A DNA stretch of 64,000 bases. It comes from Thiofilum sp. GTDB lineage: Bacteria; Pseudomonadota; Gammaproteobacteria; Thiotrichales; Thiotrichaceae. The stretch lies in contig NZ_JADJTF010000001.1 of assembly GCF_016711335.1 (NCBI RefSeq), forward strand, positions 3,658,001-3,722,000. Direction: 5' to 3'. The notes under the pieces are model-generated. The model searched no databases, was not told where the DNA came from, and saw only the letters and a list, made by a program, of their open reading frames with translations. This document shows positions 27,909 to 36,730 of the stretch, in pieces (position 1 is the first letter of the stretch; every line of letters begins with the position of its first letter). Both the position numbers and the translations under genes were made by a program.

Positions 27909-29117
27909 TTAAGCCTGTAACGGTGTGGATAAAACGCGCTCTAGTTCAGCCATACCAGCGGGTAGATCTAATTTAACGCCGGAGGCTCGTAGACTAGACC
28001 CAAAAGCATGTAAGGTACGGAATAAATTATGCGCCCTACTTTGCTCGCCCATTTGACCAATGCGCAGAATATTGAGACCAAACGCGCCTGAAATCTCTAC
28101 TTTATGGACTTGTGACATATAAGTACGCACTTTATCTGCCGAAGCTTGCTCAGGAACCACAATACCAATCACCGAATTTAGCCGATGCGCCTCAGCAATC
28201 AATAACTCTAAGCCCATCGCCTCAATACCCGCTTGTAAAGCCAACGAGCAGCGCAAGTGACGCTCAAAACGTTTAGTCAGGGTTTCTTCACACACTAAGC
28301 GCAACGCTTCATGCAGTGCCAAAATACCGGATACGGGTGCGGTATAATGATAAGAGTTTTGATTCCAAAAGCGATCCGCTAACTGTGCATCTAAACACCA
28401 GTGAAACAGTAACTCTTCGCGGGGCGCAATTTTTTTATTCCACGCCTGCTCAGAAAATGCGAGTAGCGACACCCCCGGAATAGAAGACAGCCCCTTTTGT
28501 CCCCCCGTGATAACGGCATCGATGCCCCAATTATCCATCTCCAAAGGCATAGTGCTTAAAGTACACACCGCATCGACAATCACTAAGCAACCATATTGCT
28601 TACCCAATTTAGCCACTTGCGCTAAATGCTTATTGTGAACGGTATTAGAGGTTTCACCCTGAACTAAGGTAATCGCATCAAAGTGTTGAGTTTGTAGCAT
28701 GCGTTCTACTTCAGCGAGATCTACCCCCTCATTAGTGCGGGTTTCTAAAATCACTGGCTCACCCCGTACCCGCCGCGTTAATTCCGCTAAGCGTTGACTA
28801 AAATAGCCATTGCAAATACACAATACGCGCTCGCCCGGACGAATCAGGTTTGCCACTGCCATTTCCATCGCTGCTGACCCCGGACCTGCTACCCCTAGCA
28901 CATGCGAGGACGAGGTTTGAAACACATAGCGTCCCATCTCTTTGACTTGGCGGATTACCTTATTCATGGTATCGCCTAAGTGATTGATCACGATTGAGTT
29001 CGCCGCCGCTACTTTTTGCGGGAGAGGAACAGGGCCAGCCCCCATCATTAACAGTGGTTCTTCGGGTAGGATATGCTCTAGCGATACAATGCTAGGAATC
29101 GCAATAGACTGGTTCAT
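27909..29117 (-). CDS. Class V aminotransferase (serine/alanine-glyoxylate type)
   Basis: 402 residues from ATG 29117; nine more codons upstream reach only a TTG. Fold-type I PLP enzyme with MMGAGPVPLPQKV at the front, VLGVAGPGSAAMEMAV, QGETSNTVHN, VDAVCTLSTMPLEMDNW and the PLP Lys in GGQKGLSSIPGVSL. LYHYTAPVSGILALHEALR-like block is also there as SYHYTAPVSGILALHEALR. These signs place it with alanine-glyoxylate/serine-glyoxylate aminotransferases; donor and acceptor cannot be fixed from sequence. A TTCGGTA-TACCGAA hairpin lies between its stop and the IS remnant. Confidence 0.88.
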   Translation of the reverse strand: MNQSIAIPSIVSLEHILPEEPLLMMGAGPVPLPQKVAAANSIVINHLGDTMNKVIRQVKEMGRYVFQTSSSHVLGVAGPGSAAMEMAVANLIRPGERVLCICNGYFSQRLAELTRRVRGEPVILETRTNEGVDLAEVERMLQTQHFDAITLVQGETSNTVHNKHLAQVAKLGKQYGCLVIVDAVCTLSTMPLEMDNWGIDAVITGGQKGLSSIPGVSLLAFSEQAWNKKIAPREELLFHWCLDAQLADRFWNQNSYHYTAPVSGILALHEALRLVCEETLTKRFERHLRCSLALQAGIEAMGLELLIAEAHRLNSVIGIVVPEQASADKVRTYMSQVHKVEISGAFGLNILRIGQMGEQSRAHNLFRTLHAFGSSLRASGVKLDLPAGMAELERVLSTPLQA

Positions 29118-29203
29118 CGTTTTAAATGGCTCATACAACAACAATAGAAACTCGCCGCAGCGAGGGCAGATAAAGCTTGTGTGGTGCTACAGTACAGTAA
29201 AAC

Positions 29204-30262
29204 TTAAGGGGTGATTACTTGCTTAACCGCCCAGTAAACGGGCATTAAGGGATCAAACAGGGTTAATGTACCTTGGCTCAGTGATAGACTCTCTGGTACT
29301 GGAAGCGGTTCAAGCTGACGCTCTAATACTAACTGAGCTTGATTGACTGGCAAACCATAAAACAGTGCACCATTTAATGATACAAAGCGTTCTAAATGGC
29401 TCAGGGCATGATTATTTTCAAATACTTGGGCCACAATACTTAAGGTATTCGCCACATTAAAAATCCCTGCACACCCGCAAGCACTTTGTTTAGCATGATC
29501 TAAATGCGGGGCAGAATCGGTTCCAAGGAAAAAACGTGCATCACCACTGGTGGCCGCTTCAACTAAAGCTAGGCGGTGAAGCTCGCGTTTAGCCACCGGC
29601 AGGCAATAATAATGCGGTTTAATCCCTCCGACTAACATAGCATTGCGATTAATCACTAAATGATGTGGGGTAATGGTAGCAGCGGTGTATTGCTCGCATG
29701 ATTGCACATAATCCACACCATCTTTAGTGGTTAAATGCTCAAATACGACTTTAAGCTTAGGGAAGCGAGCGCGAATCGGTTGCAGTTTTTTCTCAATAAA
29801 TACCGCTTCTCGATCAAAAATATCCACCTCAGGGTCAACTACTTCACCATGCACTAATAGCGGCATACCGATGGACTCCATCACCTCTAGCACGGGATAA
29901 ACCGCCTCAAGATTTTTTACACCAGCCGCTGAATTAGTGGTAGCTCCGGCAGGATAGAGCTTTACTGCTGTTACATCGCCATTCAAAAAACCTTGTTTTA
30001 CATCATTGGGATCGGTTTGCTCGGTCAGATATAAAGTCATTAAGGGTTGAAAATGACTATTTTCAGGCAATGCTGCCGCAATTTCAGCACGATACGCTTG
30101 GGCATCAGCGGTTTTAACTACGGGTGGTTGGAGGTTTGGCATAACAATAGCGCGTCCAAAATGTTGAGCGCTAAAGGGCAATACGGCTTTTAATAGTTCA
30201 CCACTGCGTAAGTGCACATGCCAGTCATCGGGTAGAGTAAGAGTAAGAGTCGTTGCGGTCAT
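29204..30262 (-). CDS. pyrC: Dihydroorotase, class II
   Basis: 352 residues; E. coli PyrC is 348. Zinc ligands [11 protein letters not shown] at about 16-19, the carboxylated Lys in [13 protein letters not shown], His in LLVHGEVVD, His in [18 protein letters not shown] for substrate binding, and the catalytic Asp in FLGTDSAPH. Forms dihydroorotate from carbamoyl aspartate in pyrimidine synthesis. Runs toward the aminotransferase gene with an 86-base gap. Start at the ATG 30262. Confidence 0.96.
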   Translation of the reverse strand: MTATTLTLTLPDDWHVHLRSGELLKAVLPFSAQHFGRAIVMPNLQPPVVKTADAQAYRAEIAAALPENSHFQPLMTLYLTEQTDPNDVKQGFLNGDVTAVKLYPAGATTNSAAGVKNLEAVYPVLEVMESIGMPLLVHGEVVDPEVDIFDREAVFIEKKLQPIRARFPKLKVVFEHLTTKDGVDYVQSCEQYTAATITPHHLVINRNAMLVGGIKPHYYCLPVAKRELHRLALVEAATSGDARFFLGTDSAPHLDHAKQSACGCAGIFNVANTLSIVAQVFENNHALSHLERFVSLNGALFYGLPVNQAQLVLERQLEPLPVPESLSLSQGTLTLFDPLMPVYWAVKQVITP

Positions 30263-30406
30263 TGCTGCCTGTCCATTTCAACAAGGGCAGTGATTCTAGC
30301 AGAAAGCCAGCTAGATTCCTGCTATTCATTGTTGATAATACCGAGCGCACCGGATTAATCGGTTGAGGCAGAGGTGACTTGTGCCAGTAGAGAGCTATCG
30401 CCTGCT

Positions 30407-31270
30407 CTACTGTGGGTTAATACCTTCAATCTGCTCTACTGATAATCCGGTTAATTCGGTAATCAAGGTTAAGGGCATGCCTTTGTCTAACATAGCTTGC
30501 GCCGTTTTTAGGCGACCTTGTAGCTCACCCACTTCAATTCCCTCCTCCAAACCTAGCTGTTTGCCTACTTCAATGCCGAGTTGCTTGCTTTTCGCTAAGG
30601 CTTCTTCCCATTCTTGTAGGCGTAGTTGCTCTTCGCTGTACTCATCTTTCATGCGGGCGTGTTCAGCGGGGGTGATTTGGTCTTGCTCAATCAGTTTTAG
30701 GACTTTTTGCACACAGGCATTGTGGTAGTCAGCTTCGTTCACTTGTCCATCGAGACTATCTTCAATCGCTTGTAGCCATTCACGCCATGCAGGGGGAGTA
30801 CGGTCACTGAGGTATTTAGGGCTGAGAAATAAGACTTTGTGTGGGATTTCGTTTACGCCTACCCCATCCCAATCCTTGGGGTCAAAATCTATAGCCAACA
30901 TGTCTTTTTGGTGTTTGTCGCCACTGGTGAGGATAACGATAGTGTAGACGCTGAGGTCGGGGCGATAGTCTTTGGCATTGACGACTTGTTCTAATAATGC
31001 CGCACAATGATAGTGGAGAAAGCGGTGGTAGTGATCTAGATAGCGCTTGTGCTGGATGTCGACAATAATCCGATTGACTTTATCTTCGGCAAACAGGTCA
31101 AAGCGGCTATCGACTGAGCCAATCGAGCTTTCAAACGATTTTTCCGTTTCCACACGCTCAATCTGTAGCTCAATGCCTAAGATGTCTTTGACAAAGGCTT
31201 TGAAGATGTCGGGGTGTGAAAATGCTTTTTTGAAGATCACACCATAGCGTAACGAAGCAACGGCTTTCAT
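30407..31270 (-). CDS. Rpn/PD-(D/E)XK nuclease family transposase-like protein
   Basis: 287 residues. N-terminal block YGVIFKKAFSHPDIFKAFVK is typical of the PDDEXK_2 (Rpn, transposase_31-like) family. The nuclease core is likely SRFDLFAED followed by NRIIVDIQHKRY, giving D...DxQxK. Middle region LSVYTIVILTSG and LFLSPKYLSD fit the family. The C-terminal part carries EEALAKSKQLGIEVGKQLGL and LEEGIEVGELQGRL, the Gly-containing repeats common in this family, then a short helix LITELTGLSVEQIEGI. Related proteins are RecA-independent recombination-promoting nucleases with uncertain natural role. It follows 108 bases after the usher-like gene on the same strand. Confidence 0.85.
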   Translation of the reverse strand: MKAVASLRYGVIFKKAFSHPDIFKAFVKDILGIELQIERVETEKSFESSIGSVDSRFDLFAEDKVNRIIVDIQHKRYLDHYHRFLHYHCAALLEQVVNAKDYRPDLSVYTIVILTSGDKHQKDMLAIDFDPKDWDGVGVNEIPHKVLFLSPKYLSDRTPPAWREWLQAIEDSLDGQVNEADYHNACVQKVLKLIEQDQITPAEHARMKDEYSEEQLRLQEWEEALAKSKQLGIEVGKQLGLEEGIEVGELQGRLKTAQAMLDKGMPLTLITELTGLSVEQIEGINPQ

Positions 31271-31378
31271 GGGCGGGTACTCGACTGCGGTAATTAGGAC
31301 TATCTCGATTGTAGGAGGCTACTACGGCTAATGCTAGTAGACTCACAACCATACAATGAGCTTGCAATACTCAAAAAA

Positions 31379-34171
31379 TCAACCGCTCACCGAAAAGCCT
31401 TCTCTAGGTCCCACTCGATCAATCGTTTTATGTAATGGAACCGCACGAATGGTGACCTCTTCGTTTTCACCTTTTTCCAGCTCTACTGTAACCTGCTGCT
31501 GCTCTAGACGGTATTGCTCAGGGATTTTATCCGCATCAACCACTACAATTTGCCATTGACCTAACGGTATGCCTATAAAGCTAAATGAACCATCACCTTG
31601 AGTTAAACGCTTTTGCACGGTGCGTTTGTCACTGGTATCGCCTATAGGTTGTAACTCAATTAGTAATCCACCTAAGCCCTCACTTGGCACTAACCCATCT
31701 TTTTCAGCACTAGATGCCAACGTTTTATTAACCTCAAAAGCTAGTAAACGTCCTGTGATACTAGCTCCTTGCTTCAATGGGATTTGAACACGTTGCGTAT
31801 TATTAGCTACTACTTTTACGCTTTGGGTATTAGTAGGAGTATCTAGCATATAGCCACTTTGGTCTAAACGACTGGTATCAATCTGCAAATCATAGTTTTT
31901 AGCTAGCATATTAGGATAACTAAACTCCCCCTTAGCATTAGTAACAGCATGATAGCCGCCCATATCTAAAATGAGATTTTCCGCAGGAGTACGTGTATCA
32001 GCGTAATAAGCCTTGCCAGCAATATTGCCGATATTACTACGGCGTTTAAACGGTATATCTAAAGGTAAGGTATAATCTAACCAAATATAGTTATCATTGT
32101 TATCGGTGCTAGTACTTAAATTATCGCGTCTGTGTGTAGCATTAAAAGAAATAGCATGATCATTTTTAAAAGTATGACGATAACCCACATTATAACTATC
32201 ATAGCGACTGCTATTGTCATTACTACGAGTCTGTTGCCAATAACCTGTTAACTCTTGGCGCTTATTTAATTTATAGGTGCCATTAATACCTAATGAGCGA
32301 GTAGTACCGTTACTATCTAATCCTTTATCTTGTGAAAAAGTAGTATTAAAGTTGACTTGTCGATTAGGGCGCCAATTCAGTGCCATCCTTACCTCACGCC
32401 CCGTGTTATTGTTATTACTTTTAATTTGATCATTGCGCTTACCTTGCTCTAGACCAAGGGTAAAATCAAACTGCTCAAAACTATGGCGATACTCGGCAAA
32501 TAAAGTTTTTATTTTTTCATTAGTAGTGGGAGTTGGGCGTTGATCTTGACTATCACGTAATCGATAGCCAATTGTACCTTGCTTATTGCGTGCTTTATCA
32601 AAGTAATGGCTAATACTAGCGCTATGCTCTTCATCATGGCGTATTTCCTTGCTAAGATCTTGAGCTAAGTTATTTTCAGAGCGGCGAAAGTTAATTTGAA
32701 AGCGGGTAGCCTCACTCATTCGCCAACCCAAACCTCCATATAAACGCTTCGTATCTTGATTACCACCATTAAACTTAGCATCCGCTTTAGTATAGGACAC
32801 ATTAGCATTTACATTTTGCCAGTAGGTATTAATGTCTAAAGCATGTGCTTTACCATCACTATCTTGGGCTATATCGCCTCTGAAGCTAAAATTTTTGACT
32901 ACCCAACTAAAATCTAAGCTTTTAACCACGTCATCAAAATTATTTTGTTGTTGATCTACTACCGCAGCGCCGATTTCAAGCTGCTCTTTATCAAAACGAT
33001 AGCGAATACTTGCACCGCGTGATTTTTCCTGAGTCGTGGTATTGGTGCGACTTTTGCCCTCATAGGCACGCATCTTTAAAGGGCGTCCACGCTCTTTAAA
33101 AATAGGATTATATTCAATCGTCGTACCTGAAGCATTAGATAAACCTAAACCACTCAAACGACTATCACTATAGAAACTCTGATGCCCTGCGATCACCTTC
33201 CACTCATCAGTAGAATACGTAGCGCGATATTCCTCTTGTAAATTAGACCATGTTTGCTGGTTTTTCGAGCCATTGCGTAAATACACCGCTAGGCGATGTT
33301 TACCCTCATTATCTAAAGCACCTTGGGCATCGTATTGCAGTTGCCAATTATCTTTTTGATTATTAGTTTTATTATCTTGATAGTTATAGCGCAGGCTTAA
33401 TCTGCCCCGTAACTTTTGCCACTGCCCTAAGCCTTCGGGTGTCCGAGCGTAAACGGGAATAGTAATCCGCTCCTCAGCACTGTTCTTACCACTATCGGCT
33501 ACTACTGTTATTTTATGATCAGTACTTTTAGTTAAGTTGGCGGGTATTTTCCCTGCTAGCTGAATATCGGCTGTTTCAGAGGCTTTTAGGGTAATAGAGC
33601 GCGGAGAGAAGTTTGTAATAAAACCATCTTCGTCCTCAACATAAATACGAAAGGCTCTAGTTTGATTGCCTGTATTTTTTAGTTGTGTAGTGATTTTATA
33701 TTCGTCACCCGCTAGTAGTACATAAGGTTTATCAGTGGTACTTAACTCCGCGCCTGCTACTGCGATGATTTGCACATTTACTCGGTCTGCTCCATTCAGG
33801 TTGGCGTTACCTTGAGCATTGACTTGGTAATTGATCGGATAAGTGCCGGAATTCGTACCGCGCGGTATCGAGACATAGATAAAACGCACTTCGCGTTGTT
33901 TAGGAGCTAGTGGAAAGGGAGCTGGGCTAGATACTAATTCCCAACCCTCTGGCAAGCCTATAGTTTCTTGCCATGTGAGGGATTGGTTGGTTTGGTTTTC
34001 TACTTCAAAGCGTAGGGTAACTATGCCTCGGTCGTCCGCCGCTACAGTGGTTTCGAGGGGAGTGATGGTGACATCATTAGCGGCGTGACTGGTGAGAGGA
34101 AAGCTCACTATACAACTGATGGCAAGGGAGAGGGATAGGCGGTTGATTACGCTATTCGCAGTTCTTTGCAT
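31379..34171 (-). CDS. Usher-like outer-membrane barrel with Ig-like and carboxypeptidase-regulatory domains
   Basis: 930 residues. Signal peptide of about 30 residues ends at SHA. Two Ig-like NEW3-type domains follow (about 32-135: VTLRFEVENQTNQSLTWQE; about 138-245: YKITTQLKNTGNQTRAF). A long central region (about 255-715) of alternating aromatic and polar strands, such as LSLRYNYQDN, LAVYLRNGSK, LDINTYWQNVNANVSYT, SYNVGYRHTF and FNATHRRD, is an outer-membrane barrel. The C-terminal part has two carboxypeptidase-regulatory-like folds (GNIAGKAYYADTRTPAENLI and ASITGRLLAFEVNK). Size and order parallel chaperone-usher ushers, but FimD-type N-terminal, plug and C-terminal signatures are not evident. 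It is last of four same-strand genes, 37 bp after the chaperone-like gene. Confidence 0.75.
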   Translation of the reverse strand: MQRTANSVINRLSLSLAISCIVSFPLTSHAANDVTITPLETTVAADDRGIVTLRFEVENQTNQSLTWQETIGLPEGWELVSSPAPFPLAPKQREVRFIYVSIPRGTNSGTYPINYQVNAQGNANLNGADRVNVQIIAVAGAELSTTDKPYVLLAGDEYKITTQLKNTGNQTRAFRIYVEDEDGFITNFSPRSITLKASETADIQLAGKIPANLTKSTDHKITVVADSGKNSAEERITIPVYARTPEGLGQWQKLRGRLSLRYNYQDNKTNNQKDNWQLQYDAQGALDNEGKHRLAVYLRNGSKNQQTWSNLQEEYRATYSTDEWKVIAGHQSFYSDSRLSGLGLSNASGTTIEYNPIFKERGRPLKMRAYEGKSRTNTTTQEKSRGASIRYRFDKEQLEIGAAVVDQQQNNFDDVVKSLDFSWVVKNFSFRGDIAQDSDGKAHALDINTYWQNVNANVSYTKADAKFNGGNQDTKRLYGGLGWRMSEATRFQINFRRSENNLAQDLSKEIRHDEEHSASISHYFDKARNKQGTIGYRLRDSQDQRPTPTTNEKIKTLFAEYRHSFEQFDFTLGLEQGKRNDQIKSNNNNTGREVRMALNWRPNRQVNFNTTFSQDKGLDSNGTTRSLGINGTYKLNKRQELTGYWQQTRSNDNSSRYDSYNVGYRHTFKNDHAISFNATHRRDNLSTSTDNNDNYIWLDYTLPLDIPFKRRSNIGNIAGKAYYADTRTPAENLILDMGGYHAVTNAKGEFSYPNMLAKNYDLQIDTSRLDQSGYMLDTPTNTQSVKVVANNTQRVQIPLKQGASITGRLLAFEVNKTLASSAEKDGLVPSEGLGGLLIELQPIGDTSDKRTVQKRLTQGDGSFSFIGIPLGQWQIVVVDADKIPEQYRLEQQQVTVELEKGENEEVTIRAVPLHKTIDRVGPREGFSVSG

Positions 34172-34208
34172 GGGGTTTCAGCCTTTTTTATGAGCTTGTG
34201 GGAGTTGT

Positions 34209-35015
34209 TTAAGGTTGAATGTTGAGGTTGACGTCTACGCCAAAGTTGCGTCCTGTTTTAGTATCGGTGGCTAGGAGTAGGGCTTTATATTGTCCTACGG
34301 GAAGCTTAGCTACGTTGACTTCAAAGCGTTTTTGAGCACCAGGGTAGAGTCCACGGGTGTTGCCTTGGAGTAGTCCTACTCGTTGACCGTTGGCACGGAA
34401 GACTTCTAGGCTGACTTTGGTTTGAGCATGAAAGTTGCCAGAGTTTTTGATATTAATGCCAAATACTTTTTGGTTAGATTGATTTTTTTCAAGTTTAGGG
34501 GCAGAAAAATTTAGCTTAGGTTCACCTTTACCGATATGGGTACGAATTTGTATTTCATAACGTAGTTTTTGTTGAATTAAGAACTTAATCTTTCCTGGCT
34601 CTGATTGAATTTTAGATGGTAATAAAACAGGTAATACAGGATCAACATATATAGAACTCCAGTATGTTCCTGTCTTTACATTGTTGGGTGACTGTATTTT
34701 AAAGGTAATATTTTTCTTAGCTCGAGGCTCTAGTCTTAACTGGTTAATAGGTAATTTAATCCAAGCACGATTACTCCATACTCTACCTAAAGCATGATCA
34801 TCTACTTTATCTTGCTGTATGATATTAAGAACTACAGGTCTTTTACCTAAGTTTTCGATATCGAAACTACCCAGGTGACTTTGATTAGTAGAGGTATCAA
34901 AATCATGCAATAGTTTTGTAACTAGAACCTCTGCATGAACCAAAGATGCATTAAAAGCCACAAAAATAATTAAGCAAAATATTTTAAGTGGGATACGTAA
35001 ATTTAATAGAATCAT
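34209..35015 (-). CDS. Chaperone-like two-domain secreted protein
   Basis: 268 residues. Signal peptide (about 1-28: ILLNLRIPLKIFCLIIFVAF then NASLVHA). The mature part forms two Ig-like beta domains: about 30-135 (LGSFDIENLGKRPVVLNIIQ, LRLEPRAKKNITFKIQSP, TGTYWSSIYVDP) and about 160-268 (FGINIKNSGNFHAQTKVSLE, GLYPGAQKRFEVNVAKLPVG). This resembles periplasmic fimbrial chaperones (PapD fold) and the DUF916/DUF3324 pairing known from WxL proteins of Gram-positives, but it is not a clear FimC. Its start overlaps the preceding gene by 4 bp (35012-35015). Confidence 0.72.
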   Translation of the reverse strand: MILLNLRIPLKIFCLIIFVAFNASLVHAEVLVTKLLHDFDTSTNQSHLGSFDIENLGKRPVVLNIIQQDKVDDHALGRVWSNRAWIKLPINQLRLEPRAKKNITFKIQSPNNVKTGTYWSSIYVDPVLPVLLPSKIQSEPGKIKFLIQQKLRYEIQIRTHIGKGEPKLNFSAPKLEKNQSNQKVFGINIKNSGNFHAQTKVSLEVFRANGQRVGLLQGNTRGLYPGAQKRFEVNVAKLPVGQYKALLLATDTKTGRNFGVDVNLNIQP

Positions 35016-35509
35016 AGTTCCTCAACAATATAATTGACCTGCCAAGTAACATCGCCGTGACCATCTCTTATATCAAGTGGGGACAGTTTGTATTGAATAG
35101 CCACATTAGTGACATCACCATCTCCACAAAAAAAGGTTACTGGCATCTCACTTAAAGGTAGATAAGAATCCCCACCATAAATCATATTACTATTACCGCT
35201 ATCCACTCGTTTAACATAAATATTAGTATTAAGGTTTCTTTTTAAATAGGCTTTAACACGCCAGTCAGGTGAATTTGCTCCACACTCAGTTATAGAAGAT
35301 GTAGAAGGTGTAGAGTTGCCAATAGTAATAGCTCCTAATATAGTACTTTCAGCTTCTAACAAATAGTATGAGCCTGCAAACTTTGGTCCAACATAAGAAT
35401 TATTAATTGTTATATTTTTATAGCCACTATTAACTGCTAGTGTCGCCGCTGCCAGTGTTATGTTATTTGACAAGGACATTAACAAACAAATAAGTAGCCT
35501 ATATCGCAT
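35012..35509 (-). CDS. Small secreted subunit-like protein of the usher-like cluster
   Basis: 165 residues. Signal peptide MRYRLLICLLMSLSNNITLA. Mature part is beta-rich with two Cys (TECGANSPDW and VTFFCGDGDV) that may form a disulfide. The C-terminal region (VAIQYKLSPLDIRDGHGD then VTWQVNYIVEEL) has the alternating hydrophobic pattern of a donor or acceptor strand in fimbrial subunits. No known family recognised. Likely a tip, adaptor or minor component because it follows the larger subunit gene and overlaps the chaperone-like gene. Confidence 0.65.
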   Translation of the reverse strand: MRYRLLICLLMSLSNNITLAAATLAVNSGYKNITINNSYVGPKFAGSYYLLEAESTILGAITIGNSTPSTSSITECGANSPDWRVKAYLKRNLNTNIYVKRVDSGNSNMIYGGDSYLPLSEMPVTFFCGDGDVTNVAIQYKLSPLDIRDGHGDVTWQVNYIVEEL

Positions 35510-35527
35510 TTTTGACTTCCTATAGAG

Positions 35528-35554
35528 ATGGATCTACGTTAAAAGTAGATCCAT
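35528..35554. other. Intercistronic stem-loop between subunit genes
   Basis: ATGGATCTAC pairs perfectly with GTAGATCCAT over a 7-base loop. It lies 29 bases past the stop of the main subunit gene (35584) and 18 bases before the start of the next (35509). Transcribed on the minus strand it has no T run, so it is better read as a partial attenuator or mRNA-stabilising hairpin that would favour the first gene, as in fimbrial operons. Confidence 0.6.
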
Positions 35555-35583
35555 GCTTTTATAAAACTTTATTATTCTAGGTT

Positions 35584-36195
35584 TTAATCATCGCTTAGAG
35601 TATAAGCAACTTCCACAACCTTATTAGTAGCATGAGCAGGGATATTTACGCCAGTTTCAGCATCGAACTGATAAGTGATTGCTAAATCCTTGGCTACAAC
35701 ATTACCTATGCCAGTGTAGAAAGTTTGACTGGTTGCTTGATTAGCAAAGGTATAAGGCGTCGAAAGACCGGCACCATCTACTGGACTATTGTAAGTATTA
35801 ATTGTTGGTTTAGTTGGAGTAACTGTTAAAGCCCAACCAGGACCAAGACCACTAACTGTAGCCGCTAATGTTCTTTTATTTACAGAACTAAAATCAGTAG
35901 TATGTGCAATATTAGACGTAATATCATAATACCCTGTTGCTGCAGTTGGTCTAACCAAACCCAATCCTGCTGCTTTACCACTACTAGGGTCTGTAAAAGA
36001 AACCGTCAACGCATTAGCTCCACTATCATCCTCATCACCTGACGTAGTAGTACCACTAGCAGATTTAATATCAATTAAATAAACTTCACTAGCTGAAGTA
36101 CTAATAGACTGACTATCACCTGCCGTATCAGCAAAAACCGGCGCAGTCAAAGTCGTAGCCACTAACCCCATCAACAACTTTTGTTTCATATTCAT
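35584..36195 (-). CDS. Main secreted subunit of the usher-like cluster
   Basis: 203 residues from ATG 36195, with AAGGAG 7 bases upstream; an upstream in-frame ATG at 36222 is not supported. Signal peptide MNMKQKLLMGLVATTLTAPVFA. The mature protein is Ser/Thr/Ala/Gly-rich, low in Cys, with strands such as VSFTDPSSGKAAGLGLVRP and LAITYQFDAETG, ending VVEVAYTLSDD. Resembles a beta-sandwich surface subunit (fimbrin-like, or DUF4402/WxL-like), with no firm family. First gene after a 0.5 kb regulatory gap and followed by a stem-loop, which fits high expression. Confidence 0.7.
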   Translation of the reverse strand: MNMKQKLLMGLVATTLTAPVFADTAGDSQSISTSASEVYLIDIKSASGTTTSGDEDDSGANALTVSFTDPSSGKAAGLGLVRPTAATGYYDITSNIAHTTDFSSVNKRTLAATVSGLGPGWALTVTPTKPTINTYNSPVDGAGLSTPYTFANQATSQTFYTGIGNVVAKDLAITYQFDAETGVNIPAHATNKVVEVAYTLSDD

Positions 36196-36730
36196 AACAA
36201 ACTCCTTAGTATATAAAAACAAGTCAAAACAAAAACATTTAGCCCAGACTTGTCCCTAGAAACTTAATTAATAACGCTAACCACCCAAAGCCATTCATAA
36301 ACCATACCTGTTTACTCAACATTAACTAGCTATGAACATGCCTTAGTCTAGAATCAAATCAAAACAAATTACAACCGAATCCCCATACAAAAATTAACTT
36401 ATCTAAAATCAATTAAAATACCAAAAAACAAATAGTCGAATAGTAAAACTTTCACACCCCTCAACCTTGACTTCATTAAAAAAACCATATTATTCAAAGC
36501 TCTAAATAGAGCCAAACTAAAATCCTCGCCTACAAAAACACAAACGTCACACACTCCCAATAACTATGCAATAAAACATAAACTACCTAAATTTAAATAA
36601 AAACAAGTAGTAGAAAATAATGCCCCGTCAATGTGAAAATTTTCACATTGACTTCACCATAAAAAAATGCAGAGCAAACACATTAGGAAAAGTATAAAAT
36701 TTGATCTTGACGAATTAAACGAGATAGTAT
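36196..36730. other. AT-rich regulatory gap between divergent genes
   Basis: 535 bases separating the subunit gene (minus) from the HTH regulator (plus). It is strongly AT-rich with A-tracts and holds no ORF. Within it is the palindrome at 36627-36652, and a half-site TTTCACA at 36450-36456. It must carry promoters for both sides. I could not place promoter boxes with certainty. Confidence 0.6.
36627..36652. promoter_or_regulatory. Perfect 26-bp palindrome, CRP/Vfr-type operator
   Basis: The arms GTCAATGTGAAAA and TTTTCACATTGAC are exact reverse complements. The centre at 36632-36647 reads TGTGA-AAATTT-TCACA, the exact core of the CRP (Vfr) binding site with the AT flanks that family prefers. 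It ends 78 bases before the regulator start codon and lies about 430 bases from the subunit gene. Binding by a CRP-family protein is inference; the regulator itself is another candidate. Confidence 0.7.

Noticed and set aside
36441..36463. Second CRP-like site near TTTCACA
   Set aside because: Only one half-site matches; the other arm is not symmetrical.
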